Assembly (NCBI GenBank): GCA_015661465.1
Contig: DQVZ01000081.1
Span: forward strand, 1 to 7,727
DNA from: Aquifex aeolicus
Lineage (GTDB): Bacteria; Aquificota; Aquificia; Aquificales; Aquificaceae
Length of the DNA: 7,727 bases
Reading direction: 5' to 3'
Each line of letters begins with the position of its first letter. The stretch's first letter is position 1. Below the pieces are notes generated by a model, which saw only the letters and a program-made list of their open reading frames with translations, searched no databases and was not told the DNA's origin. The translations under genes and the position numbers were made by a program. Shown piece after piece: positions 1-6,741 of this stretch.

Positions 1-90
1 GAGTTGAGGGACTGTTTTCATTTGTTTGCTTGTTTATCTCTCTGCTTTGGGAGTTGCTTCCTTTGTTCTACCTTTATTTCTCACTCAGCG

Positions 91-96
91 TATAAT
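91..96 (+). promoter_or_regulatory. -10 box of the sirtuin-kdsC-lpt operon
   Basis: A perfect TATAAT lies 14 nt upstream of the sirtuin ATG at 111. No good -35 hexamer is seen at 16-18 bp spacing (the nearby sequence is pyrimidine-rich, e.g. CTACCT at 68-73). Transcription would be expected to start near 102-104, giving a leader of only about 8 nt (ACAAATTT-like) without a Shine-Dalgarno sequence. The box position is seen directly. Promoter function and the short leader are inferred. Confidence 0.5.
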
Positions 97-110
97 AAAA
101 ATACAAATTT

Positions 111-827
111 ATGGAAAAGCTAATAGTTGCTCTTACAGGAGCGGGAATATCTGCAGAAAGCGGAATACCTACTTTCCGTGGTAAAGACGGTTTGTGGAAT
201 AAATTTAGACCGGAAGAACTCGCTACACCGGAAGCCTTCTTTAGAGACCCTAAACTTGTCTGGGGATGGTACGATTGGAGAAAAAGCTTGATAGCAAAAG
301 CAGAGCCCAACGAAGGGCACAAAATATTAGCGAAGATGGAAAAGGAGTTTCCTCACTTTTACCTTATTACCCAGAATGTTGATGGACTTCATAAAAAAGC
401 AGGTTCGGAAAAAGTAATAGAGCTTCACGGAAATATATGGAAGGTAAAATGTGTTAATTGCAAATATGAGACTTACGAATATAGAACTCCCTTACCGGAA
501 ATTCCACCCAAGTGTGAACAATGCGGTGGACTGCTTAGACCTGGAGTTGTATGGTTTGGAGAAAGCTTACCGATGGATGCTCTGCAGAAAGCCTATGAAC
601 TTTCCAGGAAGTCTCTTGTTTTCATAGTTATAGGAACTTCTGGAGTTGTATATCCTGCAGCTGAACTTCCGTATATAGCTAAGGAAAACGGAGCAGAGGT
701 AATAGAGGTAAATCCTGAGGAAACCCCAATATCCAGGATAGCGGATAAAATCTTCAGAGAAAAAGCGTCTACAGGTTTAAAAAAGGTTTACGATTATCTA
801 AAGAAAAATTATGGCACTAAGAGATAG
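111..827 (+). CDS. cobB: NAD-dependent protein deacylase, Sir2 family, class III-like (CobB/NpdA)
   Basis: Cytoplasmic sirtuin that removes acyl groups from lysines using NAD+, releasing nicotinamide and O-acyl-ADP-ribose. The 238-residue protein is a full-length single-domain bacterial sirtuin. Visible motifs: the NAD-binding GAGIS at residues 10-14 followed by GIPTFRG (18-24), TQNVDGLH (87-94), the catalytic His106 in ELHG, four zinc cysteines (114, 117, 135, 138), GTSG (175-178) and Asn201 in the EVNPE motif. Tyr54 and Arg57 form the YxxR pair which in SIRT5 and E. coli CobB binds acidic acyl groups, so desuccinylase/demalonylase activity is likely besides deacetylation. The ATG at 111 puts GAGIS at the normal distance from the N-terminus, although no Shine-Dalgarno precedes it. 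It is the first gene of the operon and overlaps kdsC by 17 nt. Likely targets such as acetyl-CoA synthetase are not visible nearby. Confidence 0.95.
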   Translation: MEKLIVALTGAGISAESGIPTFRGKDGLWNKFRPEELATPEAFFRDPKLVWGWYDWRKSLIAKAEPNEGHKILAKMEKEFPHFYLITQNVDGLHKKAGSEKVIELHGNIWKVKCVNCKYETYEYRTPLPEIPPKCEQCGGLLRPGVVWFGESLPMDALQKAYELSRKSLVFIVIGTSGVVYPAAELPYIAKENGAEVIEVNPEETPISRIADKIFREKASTGLKKVYDYLKKNYGTKR

Positions 828-1302
828 GGTTAGAAAACTAAAGCTTTTGATAATGGATATTGATGGAGTTTTAACAGATGGGAGCCTTTACTATACCGGG
901 CATGGAGAAACTATAAAGGTTTTCAATGTGCTTGACGGTTTAGGAATAAAAGTTCTTCAGAAGATGCAAATAAAGCTTGCAGTTATAAGCGGAAGGGATT
1001 CAAAAGCTTTAATTACCAGATTGAAAGAACTTGGCATAAACGACATTTTTACTGGAAAAAATTCCAAATTGGAAATTTATGAAACTTTGAAAATGAGATA
1101 TGGATTGAAAGATGAAGAAATAGGCTTCATAGGAGATGACTTAGTTGATTTAGAAGTTATGGAAAAAGTCGGTTTTCCCGTGGCTGTAAGGAATGCCGTA
1201 GATGAAGTAAAAGAGAAAGCGGTTTACATTACTATGAAGGAAGGAGGAAGGGGAGCACTTAGGGAAGTTGTAGAGCTAATCTACCTTTTGAGGAATGGTT
1301 AA
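811..1302 (+). CDS. kdsC: 3-deoxy-D-manno-octulosonate 8-phosphate phosphatase (KdsC, HAD superfamily)
   Basis: Hydrolyses Kdo-8-phosphate to Kdo in lipopolysaccharide inner-core synthesis; a cytoplasmic, Mg-dependent and usually tetrameric enzyme. The 163-residue length is that of the cap-less C0 HAD phosphatases of the KdsC type. The HAD motifs are all present: DxD with nucleophile Asp16 and acid/base Asp18 in [10 protein letters not shown], Ser60 in VISGRDS, Lys86, and GDDLVD at 108-113 with acidic Mg ligands. The C-terminal GGRGALREV segment (about 145-153) is the tail typical of KdsC that reaches into a neighbouring active site. The sequence closely resembles my recollection of the Aquifex aeolicus protein of known structure. 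The start overlaps the sirtuin end by 17 nt without a clear Shine-Dalgarno, which suggests translational coupling. The gene overlaps lptC by 8 nt. No missing residues are seen. Confidence 0.95.
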   Translation: MALRDRVRKLKLLIMDIDGVLTDGSLYYTGHGETIKVFNVLDGLGIKVLQKMQIKLAVISGRDSKALITRLKELGINDIFTGKNSKLEIYETLKMRYGLKDEEIGFIGDDLVDLEVMEKVGFPVAVRNAVDEVKEKAVYITMKEGGRGALREVVELIYLLRNG

Positions 1303-1792
1303 AGGTGTATTACTTATATTACTCTTCGTAGCACTGGCTTTTTTATTTGAAGTATACGTCAAAAAGTACAAAGCTATAGAAAACGTGAAAATAGTTAAAA
1401 GTGAAGTTCTAGAGGTTCTTATAAGTCTTTACGGGAATAAAGGCACAGAATGGATTGTAAAAGGGGAGAAACTTTTTTATCAGCTTAGCAACCTTGTAAT
1501 TAAAGACCCGGAAATAAAAAGTGGAAGCTACAGGATACTTGCTGGAAGCTTACATCTCAATAAATACTCAAAGAAAGGAATTCTTGAGAACGGAGTGGAA
1601 ATATTCGGACCGGACTTGTACTTGCGGACTTTAAACGCTTACATAGATTTTGAAGAAAATACCGCGTGGGGTTATCAGGAACTTCTTTTGAGGCGAGGAG
1701 GTAATCTTATAAAAGGAAAAGGCTTTAAAATTTTCTTCAAACCCTTTAAGGTAATTATTGATGAAGTTAAAAGTATTCATAGTGCTCCTTAG
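1295..1792 (+). CDS. lptC: LptC-like lipopolysaccharide export protein, inner-membrane anchored
   Basis: Probable LptC, the bitopic protein that takes lipopolysaccharide from the LptBFG transporter and passes it to LptA. The 165-residue product has one N-terminal membrane helix (about residues 4-20, [17 protein letters not shown]) followed by a soluble beta-rich domain with recurring short strands and Gly turns, such as [22 protein letters not shown] and LIKGKGFKI. This matches the OstA/LptC beta-jellyroll pattern. E. coli LptC is about 190 residues, so this is somewhat short. LptC diverges fast in sequence, and the call rests equally on its place between kdsC and an LptA-like gene, which is the conserved order in many Gram-negative bacteria. 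The ATG overlaps the end of kdsC (8 nt) with GAGG just before it, and the gene overlaps lptA by 32 nt. A generic OstA-like protein is the alternative. Confidence 0.8.
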   Translation: MVKGVLLILLFVALAFLFEVYVKKYKAIENVKIVKSEVLEVLISLYGNKGTEWIVKGEKLFYQLSNLVIKDPEIKSGSYRILAGSLHLNKYSKKGILENGVEIFGPDLYLRTLNAYIDFEENTAWGYQELLLRRGGNLIKGKGFKIFFKPFKVIIDEVKSIHSAP

Positions 1793-2195
1793 TTTTATAG
1801 CTCTTGGCTTTTCCCAATCGATTACAGGTGAGGCAAACATTTTAGAGTTCTCCGATAACAAACTTATCTATAGAGGTAATGTCAAACTTATAAGAGGCTC
1901 TTCCGTTTTGAAAGCAGACGAAGTTATTATAATTTTGGATAAAGAGAGTAAACCCTTGAAGATAATCGCAAAGGGAAAAGTAAAAGTTATAGAGGATAGT
2001 AGGAAATCTTATGCCGATTACGTTGAGTACGATATAAAAAAGGATGTAATCTATATGAGAGGAAATGCCAAAATTGTGGAAGGAAACCGTATACTTGAAG
2101 CCGATGAAATTTTTCTGTATAGGAAAGAAAATAGACTTACAGCTAAAGGGATTTCAAAGCGCGTAAGGACTGTTTACGTGGAGGAGGAAAAGTGA
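1761..2195 (+). CDS. lptA: LptA-like periplasmic lipopolysaccharide transport protein (OstA domain)
   Basis: Probable LptA, which polymerises into the periplasmic beta-jellyroll bridge that carries lipopolysaccharide to the outer membrane. From the ATG at 1761 the product is 144 residues with a Sec signal peptide: MKLK, a hydrophobic core to residue 17, and likely cleavage after Ser18 (GFS|QS). The mature part shows the OstA repeat pattern in order: ITGEANILEFSDNKLIYRG, then VLKADEVIIIL, IIAKGKVKVIE, ADYVEYDIKKDVIYMRG and ILEADEIFLY. An in-frame TTG at 1758 would add one residue; the ATG is preferred because the AAGG at 1747-1750 sits about 10 nt upstream and the usual signal-peptide N-terminus results. 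It overlaps lptC by 32 nt and the next gene by 4 nt (GTGA). The protein is short compared with E. coli LptA (185). No lptB ATPase gene follows, so that gene must lie elsewhere. Confidence 0.85.
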   Translation: MKLKVFIVLLSFIALGFSQSITGEANILEFSDNKLIYRGNVKLIRGSSVLKADEVIIILDKESKPLKIIAKGKVKVIEDSRKSYADYVEYDIKKDVIYMRGNAKIVEGNRILEADEIFLYRKENRLTAKGISKRVRTVYVEEEK

Positions 2196-2479
2196 ACAAA
2201 TCTGATATAGCAAAGGAACTTGCAAAGAGGAAAGGTATCTCGTATAAGAAGGCTTCTCTTATAGTGAATGCTACCTTTGAAATAATGAAGGAAAGCATCC
2301 TAAATGGTGAAAAAGTGGAGATAAGGGGTTTCGGTACTTTCAAACTAAAAAGAAAACCCGGCAGATTTGTAAAAAATCCAAGAACTGGTATAGAGATGTA
2401 CATAAAGGAAAGGTATGTGCCCGTTTTTAAACTGGCAAAATCTTTGAAAAAAGAACTTAATAAAAAGAAAGGAGGCTAA
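2192..2479 (+). CDS. hup: HU/IHF-family histone-like DNA-bending protein
   Basis: Small basic nucleoid protein that binds and bends DNA as a dimer. The 95-residue product has the full family layout: an N-terminal helical dimerisation part (MNKSDIAKELAKRKGISYKKA), then VEIRGFGTFKLKRKPGRF (42-59) and KNPRTG (61-66). These give the HU/IHF signature, with the DNA-intercalating Pro63 at the tip of the beta arm, then a C-terminal helix ending in a Lys-rich tail (KKELNKKKGG). The start is GTG at 2192, overlapping the lptA stop as GTGA, with a strong GGAGGAGG purine stretch 5-12 nt upstream; this is the best ribosome binding site in the operon and could give high yield. Sequence alone does not tell HU from an IHF-like subunit. 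Its place inside a lipopolysaccharide export operon is unusual. Confidence 0.95.
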   Translation: MNKSDIAKELAKRKGISYKKASLIVNATFEIMKESILNGEKVEIRGFGTFKLKRKPGRFVKNPRTGIEMYIKERYVPVFKLAKSLKKELNKKKGG

Positions 2480-2488
2480 ATTTATCCT

Positions 2489-3520
2489 ATGCATTACGAT
2501 GTCGTTGTTATAGGTGCCGGGCCTGGAGGTTCTGTTGCTGCCTATACACTTGCCAAAGAGGGAGCTAGAGTTCTATTAGTAGATTCAAGAAAGGAGGTAG
2601 GCTATCCCGTTCAGTGTGCGGAATTTGTCCCTGTGCAGTTGTATTACAAATTCCCAGAATTTTTTTCTCCGCAAACTATAGCACAGAAAGTCAATAATAT
2701 GGTTCACTTTACGCCTTGGGGAGAAATAATAACCATGTATTCTGAGGGCTTTATTCTGAACAGAAACCTCTGGGATAAAAGGATAGCTGAGCTTGCTACC
2801 AAAGAGGGGGCTGAGCTTATGCTAAAAACCAAATTTATAGGCTATGAGGGTAATTTTGTATTTTTAAAAGATTTGAGAAAAAATGAAATTCTAAAGATTT
2901 CCGCAGACTTCGTAATCGGAGCAGATGGAGCACGTTCCACGGTTGCAAGGTTGACGGGAAAATACACAAAGAAATTTTTAATTACAGCACAGTATACATT
3001 AAGACTAAAGAAAAAACTGGATGACCTTCTCATATTCTTTAGAGATTACATTAAGGGAGGATATGGATGGATTTTTCCTAAGGGAGATATCGCGAACGTA
3101 GGTGTGGGCATTGACTTGGATTATAGGCTTAACGTTGTTGAAGTTTTAAATAAGTTTGTTAAAGAACTGGAAGATTTCATTTATATAAAAACAATTCTCG
3201 GTAGGACAGGGGGGTTTATTCCCGGAGAAGGGATAGTAAAGCCCCTAAGAGGAAAATTTTTACTCGTTGGAGATGCTGGAGGTTTTTGCCATCCCATTAC
3301 CGGAGGTGGAATCGCAAATGCAGTCATAACCGGAGATATGGCGGGTAGGGCTATATTGGAAGGAGAGATTAAAGAATACGAAGAGGAGTCAATGGATACG
3401 TTGGGACAATCTATTAACCGCGCTGCAGAAAAGAGAAGAAGATTTATGAAAGAATGGGATAATTTAGAGTTCAGAATCCCGAAAACGTGGATAGCCTTTG
3501 AAGAGTATTACAAAGACTAA
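2489..3520 (+). CDS. geranylgeranyl reductase family FAD-dependent oxidoreductase
   Basis: Flavoprotein of the geranylgeranyl reductase (GGR/ChlP/MenJ) family, which saturates double bonds of polyprenyl chains. The 343 residues show the dinucleotide-binding GAGPGG at 9-14 with Asp32 ending the second strand, GYPVQCAEF (38-46) with the family's conserved Cys43 near the active site, FVIGADGARS (141-150), the YGWIFPKGD motif (192-200) and the FAD motif GDAGGFCHPITGGGI (261-275). No membrane segment is seen. The ATG at 2489 places the Rossmann motif correctly. GGAGG at 2471-2475 is 13 nt away, a rather long spacing, and the gap after HU is 9 nt. The substrate is not shown by the sequence. Candidates are the side chain of a naphthoquinone (Aquificales methionaquinone is known to carry two saturated prenyl units) or a prenyl lipid. 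The stop overlaps the convergent gene by 4 nt. Confidence 0.85.
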   Translation: MHYDVVVIGAGPGGSVAAYTLAKEGARVLLVDSRKEVGYPVQCAEFVPVQLYYKFPEFFSPQTIAQKVNNMVHFTPWGEIITMYSEGFILNRNLWDKRIAELATKEGAELMLKTKFIGYEGNFVFLKDLRKNEILKISADFVIGADGARSTVARLTGKYTKKFLITAQYTLRLKKKLDDLLIFFRDYIKGGYGWIFPKGDIANVGVGIDLDYRLNVVEVLNKFVKELEDFIYIKTILGRTGGFIPGEGIVKPLRGKFLLVGDAGGFCHPITGGGIANAVITGDMAGRAILEGEIKEYEEESMDTLGQSINRAAEKRRRFMKEWDNLEFRIPKTWIAFEEYYKD

Positions 3521-4395
3521 AACTCTTTTCTAAAGAGAACGTAGTTCTTTACTTCCTCGTCTTTAGCTTTGACTGTTATCCATGTATTACTTTTCGCCTC
3601 TACCGCTCCCCACTCTCTAAACTTCTTTCCTTCTCTAAAAACTGGTTTTACTTCTTTCCAAAGAAATAAATCCCTTTTAAACATCGCTACGGCTGCGTAT
3701 ACATCGTGTAAGCTCTTTTCTCTTCTGCAGACCTTCAAATATTTCCTCAGAATGTCTAAGTAAAATTCCTGAGGTTTTGTTTCCGTCGCCATGTTTAAAA
3801 CTTCCTCGTACCTCACCAAAATTAAATGGTTTACATTTTTCGAAATCAAATAAGTTGGTATATTTAATTTTTCCTTTAACCTAAAAAATTCTTCCGTAGA
3901 TTTTAGATCCTTATTGAAATTAAATGTTGCATTGAAAACTCTGTTTCCAAATTTTTTATGGGTTTCTCCAGTTATATTTCTTCCTGCAAAGCCGCCCTGT
4001 ATAAATATTTCCTCCGGATAAATCCCTTCTCTTAAAAGAAAAGGAATTAAATTAAGACTTCCTCCTACCAAAAGCTTAAATTTTCTTCCTCTTAGTAAAT
4101 CTACAAGTTCCTCACGCGAACTTAACTTAAGTTCCTTTCTCTCCAAATTTTCAAAGAAATCATAGTAATAATTCGGTATTTCTCCATTATCTTCTGGGAT
4201 ATTTCTTGAAAAAAGAGGGATTTCAATTTCAACTTTTCTGAGAATATAGTTTACATAGTTATTCTGAAGTAATGTACCTTTGTCTATTTCTACAGCGATA
4301 ATGTTTACTTTGCCTTTCAAATGGTAATGCAAAAGGAAGAGAAGCATAAGGGTATCGTCTATATCCCAAGTTTCCATAGAAATTACTACATTCAT
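3517..4395 (-). CDS. diverged nucleoside-hydrolase-fold protein (IUNH-like), function unknown
   Basis: The 292-residue protein follows the inosine-uridine nucleoside hydrolase (IUNH) fold from end to end, but with altered active-site residues. By eye, the family N-terminal DxDPGxDD corresponds to METWDIDD (7-14): Asp13-Asp14 remain, whereas the first Asp (calcium ligand) becomes Met7 and the catalytic-base Asp becomes Thr9. The GPLTN motif corresponds to GGSLNL (111-116), the MGG to IQGGF (132-136), EFN..DP to TFNFNKD (157-163, the Glu replaced by Thr157 and Asn159 kept), and the C-terminal His-Asp to His230-Asp231. No signal peptide or membrane helix. Its start overlaps the gyrA stop (ATGA) without its own Shine-Dalgarno, so it is probably co-translated with gyrA. 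It may bind a nucleoside without hydrolysing it, or act on a different ribosyl substrate. The family match is inferred from motif order, not a search. Confidence 0.7.
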   Translation of the reverse strand: MNVVISMETWDIDDTLMLLFLLHYHLKGKVNIIAVEIDKGTLLQNNYVNYILRKVEIEIPLFSRNIPEDNGEIPNYYYDFFENLERKELKLSSREELVDLLRGRKFKLLVGGSLNLIPFLLREGIYPEEIFIQGGFAGRNITGETHKKFGNRVFNATFNFNKDLKSTEEFFRLKEKLNIPTYLISKNVNHLILVRYEEVLNMATETKPQEFYLDILRKYLKVCRREKSLHDVYAAVAMFKRDLFLWKEVKPVFREGKKFREWGAVEAKSNTWITVKAKDEEVKNYVLFRKEF

Positions 4396-6704
4396 TTAGA
4401 GTTTTTCACGACAATCCTTATTATCTCGTCTCCTCCGAGTTTCCAGCGCGTTCTAGGAATACTTTTTTTCGTAGAAAGAGATATTTTATCTTCAGAAATT
4501 TTATCGTAAAAGGCCTTACCTTCCTTTGTAGTTATCAGTAATTCTACCTCTTTACTTATAGGTATTACTTCTATAAGTTTATCCCTTGTTCCTGAAATAT
4601 CCGTTCCCTTTACACCTCTGTTGGTTTTAGGTACTTCCTTCTCAGATATCTTCTTTACCCTTCCCCTTGCGGTAATTACCAAAAGATAAGGCTCTCCATT
4701 CCAAACTCTTAAGCCCGATACGCTATCCTTCTTTTCCAGCTTTATACCTTGAACCCCTTTAGCTCTGGGAGTGGCCGGAGGAATTTCCCTCACGCCAAAT
4801 CTGGCAATCCTACCTCCTTCGGTAAAAAGAAGTAAGTCCGTTTCGTCTATGGAACGTGCAAGGGTTATGACTTCATCTTCTTCGACGAGTCTTATTATGG
4901 GCATTCCCTGAGCTTTATACTCGAAATCTGCCAAGGGAATTTTCTTTACAAATCCTTTCCTTGTAGTAAGAAGTAATCTATTTGCGAACTGCTCCCTTAT
5001 GAAAGCTCCTATAATCTTTTCTTCCGAAGATTTAAGGGATGCTTTGCTCCCTTGAAGTGCTTGTGAACCTGCAACCCAGTAAACTCTTCCTTTATTAGAT
5101 ACAAGGAAAAGCCCTTCCGTGAAGGGAACTTTAAGTATGTTTACAACGGGAGCATTCTTCGGAGGGAGTTCCTCTATCGGTATTATAGTTCCATCCTGGA
5201 GTATTGCTACTGTGATAGCTCCTTCTTTTAAGCTTTTACCGAAGCCTTCGATAAAGGTTCTCCTTTTATCGCCATATCTCTTTATTAATTCCTCAGTTTC
5301 CTGAATAAAAACCTTTATTCTTTCTTCTTCACTATGTACCAGTTTCTTGTAATAGTCTATTTTTTCGTTGAGGTCCTTTTGCTCCTTTAAAAGCTTTTCT
5401 CTTTCGAGAGAAGTAAGCCTTTGAAGCCTCAAATCCAGTACCGCTTGAGCCTGTTTTTCCGTAAAACCGAATTCTTCGGTTAAGAATCTTCTTGCTTCCG
5501 ATACATCTTTAGATTTTCTTATTCTTTCGATAATATCATCTATGAAATTCACCGCTTTTAATAGTCCCTCAACTACGTGTAATCTTTCCTGAGCTTTTTT
5601 CAGGAAGAATTTGGAGCGCCTGAGAATTACTTCGAGTCTATACTTAATGAATTGTCTTAAAAGTTCTTTTATATTCACAAGCTTGGGTTCTTTATCTATT
5701 AACACTACGAGGTTTACCGGGAAACCTTTCTTTAAAGGAGTATACTTGTATAGTTTTTCCAGAACTTGTTCACCCTTAGCATCTCTCTTAAGTTCTATTA
5801 CTATCCTTATACCTTCCTTATCAGTTTCATCTCTTATATCGGAAATTTCCTTAATCTTTCCATTTCTTACGTTATCCGCAATTTTTTTGATAAGTTCAGC
5901 TTTATTAACTTGGTAGGGTATTTCGGTGATTATTATTCTCTCCCTTCCTCCCTGAACTTTTTCGACATGAGCTTTCCCTTTTACTTGTATTATCCCCCTT
6001 CCTGTTTTATAAATCTCCTTGACTTGTTCGTAATCTTCAATCACCCCCCCCGTAGGGAAATCGGGACCTTTTAGAATTTCCATTATTTCTTCTACCGAAA
6101 GTTCAGGATTTTTAGAAAGTTCTATGAGAGCTTTACCAACCTCCGTTAGATTATGGGGAGGAATTGACGTTGCAAGTCCCACAGCTATACCACTGGTACC
6201 GTTACACAGAAGGTTTGGAAACTTGGAGGGTAAAACTTCAGGTTCCATTAGGGAATCGTCAAAGTTTGGCTGAAAATCTACAGTATCTTTATCTATATCC
6301 ACAAGCATTTCAACGGCTACGGGAGATAATTTTGCCTCTGTATAACGCATCTGGGCAGGTGGGTCTCCATCTATAGAACCAAAGTTTCCTTGACCGATAA
6401 TCAAAGGGTATCTCATAGAAAAGTCTTGAGCCATTCTAACCAAGGCATCGTATACCGCTTGGTCTCCGTGAGGGTGATATTTACCTAAGACTTCTCCTAC
6501 AACTCTTGCACTTTTCTTAAAGGGTTTGTCGGGAGTAAGTCCCATCTCGTACATTGAATAAAGAATTCTTCTCTGTACGGGCTTGAGACCATCCCTTACA
6601 TCCGGGATAGCTCTCCCCACTATTACGGACATTGCGTAATCTATATACGCTTGTTTTACCTCTTCCTCTATGGAAACCTCTACTATGCGAGCTGTATTTT
6701 GCAT
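4392..6704 (-). CDS. gyrA: type IIA DNA topoisomerase subunit A (GyrA/ParC)
   Basis: Breakage-reunion subunit that works with GyrB/ParE to pass DNA duplexes through a double-strand break using ATP. From the ATG at 6704 it is 770 residues: winged-helix/tower core with [21 protein letters not shown] (about 22-42), [20 protein letters not shown] (74-93, the quinolone-resistance region), the catalytic Tyr121 in AQMRYTE, a coiled-coil and gate segment (about 350-480), and a C-terminal beta-pinwheel from about 497 with repeated LLxTxxGxxxK blades (532, 577, 624, 673, 722). The canonical QRRGGKG GyrA box expected in blade 1 is absent; the nearest match is TNRGVKG (694-700) in a later blade. A GTG at 6725 would add seven residues not typical of the family and would place the TATAAT promoter inside the gene, so the ATG is chosen. 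The residue equivalent to E. coli Ser83 is Gln82. GyrA and ParC cannot be separated from this sequence alone. Confidence 0.95.
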   Translation of the reverse strand: MQNTARIVEVSIEEEVKQAYIDYAMSVIVGRAIPDVRDGLKPVQRRILYSMYEMGLTPDKPFKKSARVVGEVLGKYHPHGDQAVYDALVRMAQDFSMRYPLIIGQGNFGSIDGDPPAQMRYTEAKLSPVAVEMLVDIDKDTVDFQPNFDDSLMEPEVLPSKFPNLLCNGTSGIAVGLATSIPPHNLTEVGKALIELSKNPELSVEEIMEILKGPDFPTGGVIEDYEQVKEIYKTGRGIIQVKGKAHVEKVQGGRERIIITEIPYQVNKAELIKKIADNVRNGKIKEISDIRDETDKEGIRIVIELKRDAKGEQVLEKLYKYTPLKKGFPVNLVVLIDKEPKLVNIKELLRQFIKYRLEVILRRSKFFLKKAQERLHVVEGLLKAVNFIDDIIERIRKSKDVSEARRFLTEEFGFTEKQAQAVLDLRLQRLTSLEREKLLKEQKDLNEKIDYYKKLVHSEEERIKVFIQETEELIKRYGDKRRTFIEGFGKSLKEGAITVAILQDGTIIPIEELPPKNAPVVNILKVPFTEGLFLVSNKGRVYWVAGSQALQGSKASLKSSEEKIIGAFIREQFANRLLLTTRKGFVKKIPLADFEYKAQGMPIIRLVEEDEVITLARSIDETDLLLFTEGGRIARFGVREIPPATPRAKGVQGIKLEKKDSVSGLRVWNGEPYLLVITARGRVKKISEKEVPKTNRGVKGTDISGTRDKLIEVIPISKEVELLITTKEGKAFYDKISEDKISLSTKKSIPRTRWKLGGDEIIRIVVKNSK

Positions 6705-6711
6705 AAAGGAA

Positions 6712-6739
6712 ATTATAGCATACACTTATCCATTCATAA
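6712..6739 (-). promoter_or_regulatory. gyrA promoter, extended -10, predicted leaderless start
   Basis: On the minus strand TATGCTATAAT carries a perfect -10 hexamer (TATAAT at 6717-6712) with an upstream TG extension. A weak -35 (TTATGA, 3 of 6 matches, 6739-6734) stands 16 bp upstream. Only 7 nt separate the -10 from the gyrA ATG at 6704, so transcription should begin at or within a base or two of the ATG. No Shine-Dalgarno precedes that ATG (the upstream bases are TTTCCTTT), which fits a leaderless message. The motifs are seen; the start site is inferred. Confidence 0.65.
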
Positions 6740-6741
6740 GT
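6724..6741. repeat. inverted repeat overlapping the gyrA -35 region
   Basis: ACTTAT (6724-6729) and ATAAGT (6736-6741) form a perfect 6-bp dyad separated by 6 nt, in the gap between trpA and gyrA. The dyad covers the -35 hexamer and most of the spacer. With a 6-bp AT-rich stem it is unlikely to be a terminator, and there is no GC stem or following T-tract. It could be an operator for a dimeric regulator or a supercoiling-sensitive element. A chance palindrome in AT-rich DNA remains possible. Confidence 0.35.

Noticed and set aside
1..21. Divergent minus-strand start (ATG at 21-19, reading MKTVPQL to the edge)
   Set aside because: Only seven codons are visible, with no Shine-Dalgarno and no good promoter on that strand; too little to support a gene.
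1928..1933. TATAAT inside lptA as an internal promoter for HU
   Set aside because: The best -35 (TTGAAA at 1908-1913) is only 14 bp away, and such boxes arise easily in AT-rich coding sequence.
3523..3537. CTCTTT-TCT-AAAGAG hairpin as a bidirectional terminator
   Set aside because: The stem is short and AT-rich, there is no T-tract, and it lies within the 3' codons of the minus-strand gene.
5611..6376. Open + strand frames of 70-102 codons opposite gyrA
   Set aside because: They are antisense shadows with Ser/Phe/Leu-rich composition from the pyrimidine-rich strand, without ribosome sites or recognisable motifs.
6705..6725. GTG start of gyrA giving a 777-residue protein
   Set aside because: The extra MYAIISF is not typical of GyrA/ParC, there is only a poor ribosome site, and the perfect TATAAT would be inside the gene.
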